Shown here one piece after another: positions 45,801-58,893 of a stretch of 64,000 bases of DNA. The notes beneath the pieces are model-generated. The model ran no database searches and was not told the origin of the DNA. It saw nothing but the letters and a program-made list of their open reading frames with translations. This DNA is from Spironucleus salmonicida (lineage: Eukaryota; Fornicata; Diplomonadida; Hexamitidae). Every line of letters begins with the position of its first letter. The first letter of the stretch is position 1. The stretch covers positions 248,001-312,000 of the forward strand of contig CM035319.1 of the NCBI GenBank assembly GCA_000497125.2. The letters are read 5' to 3'. A program made the translations under genes and the position numbers.

Positions 45801-48800
45801 AATTAGGATTTTTATTTTCAAATTGTTCCAGATTTATAAATACTTGTCAATAAAATTAGAGATTTAATATCTTGTGTTTAAATTTTATAACTTGGTATAT
45901 TATTCTTATTTATGTCGGAGAAAACATATCCATTATTTTAAATTGATGCTTTTTATGATGATTCTATTCATTATAGTCCTGATATAATGACTACAACATA
46001 GCTTATTCAATTATTTTCTAACATTATCACAAATTAAGAAATAGACAGTCAATAAAATTTAGTAAATAAAGATGTGTTGCATAAATTAAGTTAATGGCTC
46101 GATATTATTTTAGATCTATAAAATTATGGTTATAATATTGATTTGACAAAATTTAAAGAATAATCTGATATTAATGTATTTAGTTCACCATTTACTCGCA
46201 TATTGTTATGGATTAATTCTATTATGTCTTCTCATTCATATTTAAACACATTTATCAATGAATTATAAAAATAATTTTAAATTACATTGGTGGTGAATTC
46301 TATGGATACTGTCACTAATTTGATAATACCATGCTTATATAATAATTGTAAATATCCTATTTCTTAGATTTAAATCTATTTATTTATTTAAATCGAAAAA
46401 ATATTCTAATAAATATTTGACTAAATATAAACGACAGAATAAAATATCTACATTATTGACGCAAAGATAGTTGAATTAAAAGCTATCAGATATTAAGTAT
46501 AAGATTTATTTTAGATTAAAAGTAAATTATAAAACCTATTGATAGAAGATTATGAAACTATTTAGAATCTTATATAGTTGTATGATGCAATTAAAGATGA
46601 ATCCGTATTGAAATAGTTTTTCTCATAATTTGATGTGTTCTTAGATTATCTCAATAAATTTTAATATTAGGTGAATAACATTCATTTAGGTTTCACAGTT
46701 CTAAATTCTACTAAATTATTATCATACTATTAAAAAATTGTATACGATATTGTACAGGAAGCAATGTCCCCTGTTGTCGCATTTATAGAAAGTGTACTTA
46801 ATGATTCTAGTGCGTAGCTATAAAAATAAATTGTGCAATTAGAACATGTAATAGAAGAATGCACCTAATAAACATCTGTAGATATTTCTAATTATAATAG
46901 GGTAGAAAAACTTATTAGAAGTTCATTTATAATGAAATGTTGTATTTAGACATTTATTCTAATTAATTAAAAATGCTTAGATATGAATATATTTTTAACA
47001 TCAAGCAATGTTTTAATTCATACTAATATAGACTAATTTTAAAGAGAATTACCAGTAATAAAATTTAAAATAGATGATATTAATTAAAGAGTTGATATAT
47101 TAGTTAATAATACACGAATTTAGTTCATTTATCATACTCATGAGTTATTTGGATAAATACTGACAACATAAGATTAGTTTATGGAAAAATTAATATTTAA
47201 TACTTTTAAGGAAGAGAATTTTAAAGATTTTTATATAAGTGATTCAGAAAAAATTATATCAAAAATAAGCTCACTTATTGAAATTGTTGATTAAAAACAG
47301 TTAGAATAGTTTAGAACATCACTACTTCATATTTATGAGTTAAGATATTTATAAGGATAATGCGAATGTTATGATATCCAAACTGAATATTACTCTTTGG
47401 CTAATATAAGTACTTTTGTTACTTAATAGATTAATAAATCGACATTTATTTCATTATAAAAGACAGTACAGTATAAAATATTGTCTTATTAGGAATTAAT
47501 TTTATTAATATAGTTATTTTAAAAATTGATATGTAAAAAAGTAAGTTATTTCTATAAAAGCGTTGATTCTTTTTTATATTCAGCAAGAGAGGCCCATAAT
47601 AAAATTATATATAATATAGAAAATATTGATAATGTTTAGATTAAAAAATAATTATATGAATGTATTAAAGTAATAGATTCGTTATGGTCTAAAATTACTT
47701 TTTTCTTGTCTTATAAACTTTTTTAAAAGCATCATTGGATAAAAGTTCTAATTACTATATAGAATAAAGACTAAAAGTAATATTAAAAAATTTAAAATTG
47801 TATATAAATTTGGTAAATTAATGATGAACCTGAAATTTAGTAATTAATGATAATATAAATAGAGCAAGTTAGTAATATTTCTTAGATTATATAAAATGCA
47901 TTTGAAGAAGATATTTTTAATAAAACTATATCTTAAATTACCATAAACTACAGATAAATCTTGGAAAGTGACAAATAAGTTCTCCTGCAACAAATAATCG
48001 AGCATTTATCACAGTTTAAATAGGAATCCCTAGATATTTCATACATAGACACAATAGGTATTCTTAAAAATTTGTAAGAAGAATTCGTGCAAAAAAGAAT
48101 ATAGTTTCATTTTAATTAGGCTATATCTTTGTATAAGTTACAATAAGTAAATGATCTAAACTTATAATAATTATTAAACTCTCTTTAATACCTTTAAAAA
48201 CTTTGTATTGAACATCCATATATGGATTAATTATCGGAATATAGATAAATTTATTACTAATTTCAATCATATATATTAGTATTTTTCTTATTTGGGTTGC
48301 TAATTTGTAAATCCTTTAATAATTTCTAAATTGTTTCCTTTTTATCACATTCTTCATTATTTGACAATTTGTGTTTAGATATTTCATGTATATACTAGAT
48401 TGGTACATAATAAGATATGAATGAAGTAATAAAAATATTTTCAGGGACAAGCATTACGATATATCAATAAATATTAAAACTATAGTATAGTGAGGAACTT
48501 GTAAATGATAATATTATTGTACTTAATCCAATCTTTAGCTATATCGACGACACATAACCTAATAATTATAATGAAGCATCGTAGAATGTCTTTAAAAATG
48601 ATGAAGAAATATCTGAAATCTCAGCAATATCCTTAAATGAGATCTCATAGGAAGATTTATAGATAAATTAAAATGAATGGGCTAAGAAATATTCTATAAT
48701 AGAGTCGCTCCTCTTAACTGTATAATTATAAGACAATATTCTTTAAAATATTGTTTAATTTATTAAGTGTAATCTCTAGGTTGCAAATAATGTAACAAAC

Positions 48801-51800
48801 AGTGCATATTATTATAGTTTAAATGCTCTTCTAGAAAAGGTCAGACAAATAGAGAGTCTTCATCTTTTGAAATTAATGACAACTAATTCAGACATATTTC
48901 CTATTGTTTAAAAAGATATTTTAGATTTAAATTTTATCAAAGATTTTTGCTAAGTATTTATATCAAATAATCTGAATAAGTCTAAGTATAGTAAAATTTT
49001 AACTATCTTAAGAAAAAAAGCTAATATTAAAAAATATTTTCAAATATAATAAAATGTCGAAAATTAGAACAACAACAGTTTGTTTCTGAATTTTATTTAA
49101 GAAATGTCAATAAATGTGCTATATCCATTTATCGCTTCTACTGTCATATCCTCATATGAAGTAAATACTATTATTGGATTTTAAACAAAAAGTTAGGTAG
49201 ATGAAAACTCACTATCCACACAAACATTCGTACCACTATATAGACCAATTAATACATAAGATATGCCTGAAATACCATGTATTGTGTTTCCATTTTCGAT
49301 TAACCACCCATTCCTACAAATTATTGTCCAACTAATACTACTTATTGAAGAGTCAATCGCCATTTATACCACATAATGTATCAAAAAACTTAGGTTAATG
49401 CTACATATTTCGACACATGGAGATAGTTATTACTCACCAAATTTATAAAACGATTACGAATTCCCACTAGAAATTTTCCAACATTCAGACCAGTATAATT
49501 ATCCCTGTACAATCTACCCTTCAGAAGTAATATAAACTGCCTTTTATATAGTATTGGATTCGAGTATTGTTATTCCACATGAAATTTATATAGAAAAGGA
49601 ATACACTCTGCAGAGTTCTGTATAAATGGGCGTCCTACTAATCTCAAAGCTTGAACTTTTCATTCAGCAAATTTAGGAATTTATTTCAGGATTCCTATCG
49701 GTACAACACAAGAAAAAGAGTTTTGTAATAGCTATGGTTTCAGAATTACCATTCGCTTACGAAAAAGCGAATATTTTATATAATATTGCTAATTAATTTC
49801 TGACAAAGCTAAAAAGTATTTTATAAAATCAGCAGCAGAATTAGCATATCCGGAACATGATTAACTATGATGCCAATAATTACCTATATAAGTAACTAAA
49901 GTAGCCATTTGTAGTCATTCAACATGAAATTTTGTTATCCAACGACGATACTTTTCAGTTTCTAGCTAGCTCGGTACTACTGCAACTTTAGAAAACAGAG
50001 CTAAATCCAGAGTAGCTGATTATTCTTTTGTAAGATGGTTCTATTTCTAGGATATCATATGTATAGTAAGTGTATGCATCAAGGGAGTAATATATGCAGA
50101 CTGATATGTTGCCATTTTTGAGTACGTTTGCTAGTAAAAAGTTGACAGAATCAGCACAGTCGCTTTTAATAGATTTTCAGGTTTTGTAGAAAATTAATTA
50201 TTTAGCATCCAAGCTTTCATTATTATATCAGGTTTAATAGTTCTCACATCTTAGAGAGTATGCTTTATAGATTTATCATCCGAAATTTAAATAATTAGTG
50301 CCAGGAGCTGGTGATCTGTTGTCTATTCGGTAATTTTCATTACCTAAATACGATTTTCTGAACATTAAGTACTTAGATTAAATAAGTTTTCTTATTTTAA
50401 CTTAGCTTAAACCTCAAATTTTTGGAGGTAGGAGTTCTGTTCGATCTAAAACATATACAAATAATTACACATCAACTTTTATATCACAAGCAAGAAACAA
50501 CGTGGTGACAAATGATGTATTTGGATAGCCATAGTGTGAATATATAGTTAATATTTAAAATTCTTCATATAGTATGAGTTATAGTTAAACAGAAGATACA
50601 TAAGATTAAACGCAGAGTGTTAAAACAGTTTAATATAAATTTCATCTAGTTTAAAGAGAATAGGGATGGGATAGATTATAATGTGCTAATAATTACGACG
50701 ATCAATATTCACCTTTTTATGATGAAGTGACTAAAAACATAGAAGACGAGCTAATAAAGGACTCAGTAATAGTAATAGATACCTTATGTGTATTCGTCGT
50801 TTTATCTTCATATTAATATGCCCAGTGCGAAACAGATTTCTATTATGATATCGTTAGCTCTGATTTTTTATAATAATAATGGTGTTAAAGTATAATTAAT
50901 TTTCTATAGGGAAAGTTAAAGTTGGATTAGTAGTTTAGATTTAAAGTACAAGTATAAGAATTAGTCACTCTCTTAAATAAAATTCCGCCACTCCATTTAA
51001 GGATTGGAATTTAAAATTTTTATGAAAGCTTCTTATCAACATCAAACATTACTTTATAACTCTCAAATTATATATCTGAATATTCTATAATCAGATATAA
51101 TATTATAATTAATAACATAAGCAAGTATATTTATTAAATTCTTAACCGTATAGTACTACTTACTGCATAAAGAGTTTAAATACATGTAATAAATTTTAAT
51201 TTTCACTAGTTATAACTTTTGGATGAAATTGCTATTTTATTAAAGTACTGTCTTCAATTATACATAAACGAAGATGTGGAGCTATCTTTCATTAACAATA
51301 TTTAATCTTAAATAGCCAAGGATTCCATGAAATAGTATAATCTTATTGTCTTTAATAATATAAATTAATAACAAATATCTGAATAAGATATTAAGCTCAT
51401 TAAATCTCAATATTAATCTACATAAATGATAATTTTATTAGTAAATTAATCTAAAAGTATACATTATCCTCTTGTTGATTACTAATCAACATTACAGTAA
51501 TTTGGATTAGCTTAATTATTAATGATAAATATTATTATACATTATCAAAAATGGGTTAATATGAAAGATATAATTTAATAGGAGTAAGAATTAGATTATT
51601 TAGATATATTTAGTGAAAAATTCTAAGGAGAAAAATTAGAATTTAAGAAGTAATTAAGTAAAAATCTTCTAATGACTAACTATTTTTACAAATATTAAAA
51701 AATTATTGTAAATAACACTATTATTGATATTTATATTGATGTTTTACTGCAAATAATGGTAATTATATAAGATCAAGCAAAACTAAAATATAATGACATG

Positions 51801-54800
51801 TTAAACCTTTAGCTTAATGTCATGAACAGTATATATTCCTCTTTTGATGCAGTTTTATTTTAATTACATTGTCATCTAAATTTAAAAATTATTCAAGTTC
51901 CACATAGTTTTTGGCTTGGTCTTGTTATATTTTTTTCATACTGGTAATATAAGTAGCTTAAAATCGAAATGCCACAGAAAGCAATAATGTAATCAAGAAA
52001 TAATAGATTTTTGCCGTCTATACTAACATTTAAAACGGTAAGTGAATCACAACAATCAAATTAAGATTTTAATTCTTGGGATATTTTCTTAACATAAACT
52101 GTTGGGTTAAATTTAATGTTTAAGATATAATCAGATCTTTCAATAAACAAGTTTATTCCTCAGTTAGTAATAGAAAATAAGCAAATTCATCATGTATTTG
52201 TCGAGCTAGATTCAGTAGAGTTATTTGATACATATACACACATATCTGATATTATTTCCGTATTATACATGAAAATTGAATAAAAATATTGCACATCAAA
52301 ATAATAAAATACTAAATTTATTAATAAACTATTATCTAACTAAATAATTCATTAACATGGAATAATGAAAGGTGTTGATATTATTATCTTAAAGCTGTTC
52401 ATCTAAAAATATCATTATAATAACTATGTTGAAATGGGGTCTAAGTTTTAATAAAGTATTTTAATCTAGAAAATCACATCAACTTAATATATTGATAATT
52501 ACATATTTAATAACAACTATATTGAATCTTCATACAATCCTTTCAATATGTATCATAAGAATTTAATTTATATAATATAAATTAATGATTAAAACACGGT
52601 AAATTTAATAAATTAAAAGCAGTTAAACAAAAATATTTTTCTCACTCTTGAAGATTCTAATTTGAATTAATTTTTAATACCATTATATTAAAACTAATAA
52701 CCTCTAAACTAAACGCAGATAGTTATGAAAGAAATTGCAAATCACTTTAAATACGAAGAAATTAATTCTATTATCACATACTAGAAGATAAAACTAGATC
52801 AAATATCGAATTATTAAGCTTTATCTACATCATTACCTTAAACATTATGTTTTACATTAAATGTTTTGTTCATTGCATAAAATTATTTTTAATGTTCATT
52901 TAAAAAGTTTTTATTAAAACACTAGTCTTTTTTTAATTAAATATTATAGCATGATTCTGTGAATTAATTATTATAAAAACATTATAGCAATCTTCTTAAT
53001 GATAATCCATAATTTTAATTTATTATTTCTACCTTATTTAATAAATTAGAATTTAGTATTTGCAAGCCAATAGTTCAATATCCAGGTAATAATGGTATTC
53101 CATTTCAAGATGATACCTATTATTAAGATAGTTACTAAATAATTAATGCAGACACTCTTGTTGTTAGTCAGCACAATATTATCAATTTGAATAAATCATT
53201 TCTATCATAATATAATGCAAATACTCTATAACTGTAAAAATTGATATTCTTTTTAGATTTTTATTAGCATTTGTAAGTCTATTAAAATGAAATTTATTTA
53301 CTGGATATAGTTCAAGATGTAACAATAATCACAAATTCTAAGTTTTATGTTTACTAAAACCAAAATTTCTTAGATTTTTATCTAGGTGTTTGTTTAAAAG
53401 TTGTATTACTCAAATAAAGATGCATTATATTAGTTCAAAATTTAGAAATTGAAGGAATATTATAATATTTAACAGAAATACTACAAGATGGTTATTCTAC
53501 TAGTTTGATTACCTAATGTACTGCTGATCAAGAGATTATGTTTTTGTAATAAATTAAAAATCTTAGCAATACATATGATTTATAATTTTTTAGTATTTTA
53601 GATGTTTTGTAATATAAATTTTTTGAAAATAATTCTATATTAGACCTTATTCACATTATAATTGAATCTAATGATTAAAAATCAGATAATATGATAATTG
53701 ATCTCCATTAAGATAAGATAGAAGAATCAATATTTTCAGACCTTTATTTAACTACATAAAGTTAAAAACTTGAAGAAATTCATCATTATCATTAGACAAT
53801 TCTAACACACTTAAGAAATACATTCACGGTAACAGAATAATAATTACTTTATTTTTAAGATATTTAAAACTAAGTCAATTAAAATATAATTGACCATGAA
53901 TAAAGATTTAAGCGTACCTTACCTAGTTATTAAGATTTATAGTCAGTGTAAGATTTTGAGTAATAAAATATAGAGTATAATAACAAAATTGAGTAACACA
54001 ATAAACTTATGGATATACAAGTTAAGATTAATAATGATATAAATTTAGAATTAAAATAAATATAAGATTAGATTTTATTATCTGAACAATATTAGTAAAC
54101 ACTTCGGCATAAATTAAAATAGTATCGACTAAATGTAAGGTAAATTAATCATTATTAATTCCATGTTTATAAAGAAATTAGTTAGATTACAATTTAAGCA
54201 ATTTATTTAGTGATAACTCAAGATAAAAAATTTTCAAATGTGGAGAAGTATATGCGTAGAAAATTTGATAACATTGATAAATTAATTAGAGATATAACTG
54301 ATTCGTCAGTAAATATACCAAAGGATTGCATAACGATTTTGTTGTCACTTATATAAGTTAAAGATTAAATGTTTAATAGTAATTAGGATTTTAATGATTA
54401 AATTGAAAAGCTCATTTTCTAATCATAACTTGATGAATTTTTGTTAAAAATAGTACTGAATTTACTTTTTCTGAGCTAGAAGACCATAGAAATTGAGCAA
54501 AATCAACTACTAATTCCTCCGTTATAGAGTAGAATTAGGCTGAACTAGTTAGGATAATAGAAATTAAATAAAAAATTAGATTAAATTATTAATGAGTAAA
54601 ATAAAATTTAACTGAAAATAGATTTTATTAAAACAAATGCAGAAAATTAGATAACAAAAAATTAATAGTACACTCGAATTTTAGATGAAATGCACAATAT
54701 CAGCAGTTAAGTCAAAGTAATTACACCTAATATATATTATCAGTGTTAAATTGTTAGAAATTTAAATAAAGAACTCGAATTTAATTCTCATTTAGCAGCA

Positions 54801-55859
54801 TTTCTTCTTTACTAACAATAATATTTCTCTTCATAGTAATAAAATTTACTTGAAAAATCATTTGGATAAGATATTAACATACCATAAAAATTTTTGCCTT
54901 ATATTTTACAAAATTATTTTACTAAATAATAACTAATTTCTCTGTATAAAATGTGTAGTAAATATAAGGTTTTAAATAAGAATATAATAATTACTAAAAA
55001 TGATACTTAAATTACATAAGAAAAAATAGTATTTTTAATGTAAAAACACAAAACTGATGCTGCATTTTGTGACCAGCTTTTCAATCTGTTTAATGCATAA
55101 ATAAATTAGTTAGAAGAGTTTTTATTTGAAAATTTGATTAATCTTTTAGATAATGACATTATATTTCTTATTCTGAAACAAGTTTTCTTAAGTAATTCAT
55201 GTATATTATAAACAGATAACAAGCAAATCGCGGAATTAATAGGAAGCTTTATGCAATATAATACAATTATGCCATTTGAATATTATACTAGAATTAACAT
55301 CTGCACAACTTCATAAGACATTCAAAAACTTAATTTTAATAGAGACTACTATCAAAACGATTAAAATTGTGTTATATTGATTTATAATATTGAGTATTCT
55401 GTTGTTAAACCGTTGTTACATTCTAGGCATTATGGAAATATATATAGATTTGACTACAAAACAGGATCAATATAAGACAAAGAGTCTTATATAGAATTTA
55501 GCTCTTAGGTTGATATTAAAATTCTATATGTCTAATAGTAAGATGTTAATGATAAGTTTATTAACACATATGATATTAAAGTAAAAAAATTAAAAAAAGA
55601 TAAGAATGCAGATTATAATTCATACTAAATACACTAATCTAATAGCTAAACCATAAAGAAATATGATGAAACTCTAGATAGTTACGAGTAACTCCAAAAG
55701 TAATAACAACAATTGTTATAATTAATTCATAAATAAAATCAAAACCATAGTAGTATTAATGAAATAAACTAAGGATATTAACTATATAAGGACTCTCTTT
55801 ATGCGACAATAATTAATTTAATTGAATACAAAAAATATATTGTAGGTAATGTTGAATGA
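42807..55859 (+). CDS. Giant unrecognised protein, 4350 residues
   Basis: A single frame of 4351 codons with no TGA until 55857-55859; under the standard code it would be broken hundreds of times by TAA/TAG, all read here as Gln. It starts MSRRQLVITNQVGNALIALL. The protein is helical throughout, rich in Gln, Ile, Asn, Leu, Tyr and Phe, with no signal peptide. A short hydrophobic stretch occurs near the middle (SYILVFFLFGLLI). The last 800 residues include coiled-coil parts (QQKLNKKLDQIINEQNKIQL). Size and helix content recall dynein heavy chains or other huge scaffolds, but I find no Walker A (GxxxxGK[ST]), so dynein is not supported. No kinase, HECT or other catalytic motif was seen. Function unknown. 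Confidence 0.85.
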
Positions 55860-55904
55860 TTTGTATTTTATTATATATTATCATTTAACTCCCTTTTTAG
55901 GTTT

Positions 55905-56624
55905 ATGAATATTGTCTATGATGTTAAAAATATATAATCCTTTTAATTAAGCAATAAAGAATAGTATATAATAGATCTATTTGAGATATATGTCCCTATA
56001 TGTTATCATGATAATGCTTTTTATATATTTATTTAAGATGATTTATAACAGTATATAGACATCTTTACACCTGCTGTGTTTTGTCCTGAATTATATTAAA
56101 CAGCATTATTAAACTAATTTATTTACTAGTCTAATGTAAGTATTTATAAATAAAAGCTATATTTTAAAGAAAACTCTGTGTTATTTTTAATTAATATCAA
56201 AAATAATGTAAAAGATAATATAAAAATATAAAATAGGAAATTAACTATTAAGCAGTCATAAGTATAGCATGCGAATTTTAATAAGCTTAAACCCAATTAT
56301 GATATAATATCATTAATTAGAAGAGAAAATTATCATAATAAAAAGGATTCGATTTATTTTAATGAATTACACTAACCAGTTTATCCTATTCCATTTTTTA
56401 ACAAAAATATCGCTCTTAAAAGTATAATTGGTTTAAAAAATAACAACAATAAAAAGCAAAAGACAGTAAGTTTTTCATCTAACATATAAGTATTCGGCTA
56501 AGACATTGAGATCCATGTAGGAATCAGAAAAGGAATTCAGATTGATGATTCATAATTTGTAATATCCTAATTTACTAGAGATTACTGTTAAGAAGTATCT
56601 GATCTATTTTTATAAAATATATGA
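55905..56624 (+). CDS. Unrecognised protein, 239 residues, in frame with giant gene
   Basis: A 239-residue frame from ATG 55905 (MNIVYDVKNIQSFQLS) to TGA 56622-56624. It is in the same phase as the giant gene, separated only by that gene's TGA and 45 bases that also stay open. The N-terminal half looks folded (IIDLFEIYVPICYHDNAFYI, FTPAVFCPELYQ); the second half is basic with Asn/Lys runs and a beta-like end (NIQVFGQDIEIHVGIRKGIQ). It may be a separate gene or the C-terminus of the giant protein if the TGA is bypassed or the assembly has an error. It ends 40 bp from convergent gamma-tubulin. Confidence 0.65.
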
Positions 56625-56664
56625 ATTTAATCTGAATTAGTAAGTGATATTTTTACCAAATTAC

Positions 56665-58092
56665 TCAAATACCCCCTTCTACCCAATCTAAATAGTCAGG
56701 CTTTTCTGCTGCTGCATACTCTGCGATTAAACTCGTGCAGCTTTCTCTGGAATCCTAAAATTCTTATAGCATTTCTACATCTGACTCCCATAGTTCGCTT
56801 GATCGATAGTTTTACATAAATGGGGCCGTACGGCCTGTTTCTCCAAATTACTTATTAAAATCTTTGCTAATCCTCTAAAATATTTCTCTAACCGAAGTAT
56901 GGTTTGAAATAAGTAACCCTGATACCTTAGATTATTCAGCTATTAAAGGTGATCTTTTAGAAACTGCCAATTGAATATTTGATGGAGCCCAGGGTGAAAA
57001 TCTAACAGATCTACGTTCTTATAATCTAGTGACAGATCTATGTAATTATGTGGAATCTAATTAACCTTATAATAAATTTAATAAAGATATGTAAGTCCCA
57101 TCTCTAGAACAGGAAACAAGTCCATTTCCAGGGTGTAATAATCTCCTCATTACATCTAAAACTGATGTTTTTCTAACTTAATTTTATCCTTAGTACATAT
57201 CTTTGATTGCTTATTAAGCATCATATTCTTATTCCACTGGGTCAGTTGTCATAAGTTGCTAAATAGGAGTGAACGCCGATATTAAATAATGAAGTCTTGG
57301 AGTTGGAACTAAGCAGCCTATTAAAGATAGCATATCATTTACCATGAATCCAGGAAGTCTTAAAGTACTTGTTGATGCAGCCATAACTGTGGAAATAATA
57401 GCATTTGACTATTAATATCCAGATTTTGAATCTGCTGATTAGTGCTTTTCAACAATTCTATCCAATGATGTATTATCAATTGTAAAAACCGCATCTGCAT
57501 TATTTGTCAATCTCTTCATTGTCAACATGGAGTTATAAGGTTAAACTACAACCTCCGAAGTAGTATGATTTGGGAATACGGAAAAAGTTTGCAATAATTT
57601 CTTTGGATAGCGTTCTGATAATTTTTCTAATAAGCAAGATCCCATTCCTGAACCCGAACCTCCAGCAATTGAGTGTGTAAGGTTAAAGCCTGAAAAAGAA
57701 TCAGCCCCCTCAGCTTCTCTATCAATCATGTCTAAAATAATCTCAATGTCAACTTCTGTTTATTTATAGCCAGATGCCCAGATATTACCCGCTCCTGTTT
57801 AGTTCTTAGATATATAAATATTTTCAGGGTTGAACAATGATCTAACAGGTGATTCTTGACGAATGTAACCAATAGCTCTAGGTTCTAAGTCTAATAATAA
57901 TGCTCGAGGAATATAATGGTTATCATCTGCCTAATAAAAGAAAACATCTTTCCTATCATCAAAATTTATTGCTTCAGGAGCCAAAGAACCATTAGCCAAT
58001 ATACCGTGTTCTAGACACAGTCTATGCCAAAATTCTGCCCCAATTTAATTACCACATTAACCACACTGTAATGTTATTATTTCTCTCGGCAT
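56665..58092 (-). CDS. TUBG: Gamma-tubulin
   Basis: Nucleates microtubules at basal bodies and spindle poles as part of the gamma-tubulin complex. The 475-residue protein starts [20 protein letters not shown], the tubulin N-terminal GTP-binding segment. The tubulin signature is [19 protein letters not shown], with Ser where most tubulins have Thr (GGTGSG). SRSL-like and loop motifs follow ([20 protein letters not shown]). Gamma-type features are the [14 protein letters not shown] segment and [16 protein letters not shown]. The C-terminal tail lacks the acidic Glu/Tyr run of alpha/beta tubulins. Many Gln are TAA/TAG. The next minus-strand gene ends 50 bp upstream. Confidence 0.96.
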
Positions 58093-58142
58093 ATATGAAA
58101 GGGAAAATTTATTAATAATTATAATATAATAATATATAATAA

Positions 58143-58685
58143 TCAGATACACCAATCTTAATTTAGTGACCACATAAATTCTGGCTCCTCTTTTGTATCT
58201 AATACTTCAAAAGTACAGTGTAATGTGCTAAAATTACCAATATTACTTAAATCTTATAGTTATGGTGGAATAGGAGTACGATAAATTGGGACCTGAGATT
58301 AATTTTTAAAACTAAAAACTTTTTTAAGAGTATTTTTAGCGTTATTGAATGCTATAGTAAATGAATTTCTATGATATTACTTACTTAGTTTTTATTTAAT
58401 AACAAACTGCATTTCTTTAGTAATATCACTACAATCTTTTAACAATTTATAAACTTCTGTCCTAATGATATTCATATCCGATTTTTCAATATTTCCAAAT
58501 AGATGTCTTTAAAAATTATCAAAATACCAACGATATACCTATTATTTTGATAGTCCTGTTTACAAAGCTAATTATTCCCACGGAAACGACTTTCTTTATT
58601 CTTATAAGACATTATCTAATATTGTATGGTCATTAATTAGTTACTATACTGTATATTAGGAATACTTAGACAAAATTTAGGCCAT
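58143..58685 (-). CDS. Helix-turn-helix (homeodomain-like) protein, 180 residues
   Basis: A 180-residue frame starting MAQILSKYSQYTVQQLIND. Residues about 31-62 form a helix-turn-helix: FPWEQLALQTGLSKQQVYRW followed by YFDNFQRHLF, with a Trp in the first and third helices as in homeodomain/Myb-like folds. The middle is basic (VIKQKLSKQYHRNSFTIAFN), and the C-terminus contains Pro-rich and Trp-bearing parts (TPIPPQLQDL, EFMWSLNQDWCI). A DNA-binding regulatory role is inferred from the motif. It sits tandem with gamma-tubulin, 50 bp upstream of it. Confidence 0.7.
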
Positions 58686-58893
58686 CTGTGGGATAACAAT
58701 TTATGACGACACTTTATGCATTTTTAAATATACATCTCTTATTATTTTAGTAATAAATACAACATAATATAAAACCTATAATTAAATTCAAAATCATTAT
58801 AGTTAATAGTGCAAATAGGAGAATAATAATAATATTTTTAAATGTAGAATCTTTAAAAACTAAAATGAAATAGAATAAACCATAAAACGAGAG

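Noticed and set aside
42807-55859. Calling the giant gene a dynein heavy chain because of its length and late coiled coil.
   Set aside because: No Walker A or other AAA signature was found on reading the whole translation; a segment with GGRSSVRSKT is not a P-loop.
55846-55900. A 55-base intron (gtaatg to tttttag) joining the giant frame to the downstream frame.
   Set aside because: Removing 55 bases shifts the phase and gives an immediate TGA; other gt donors nearby fail the same way.
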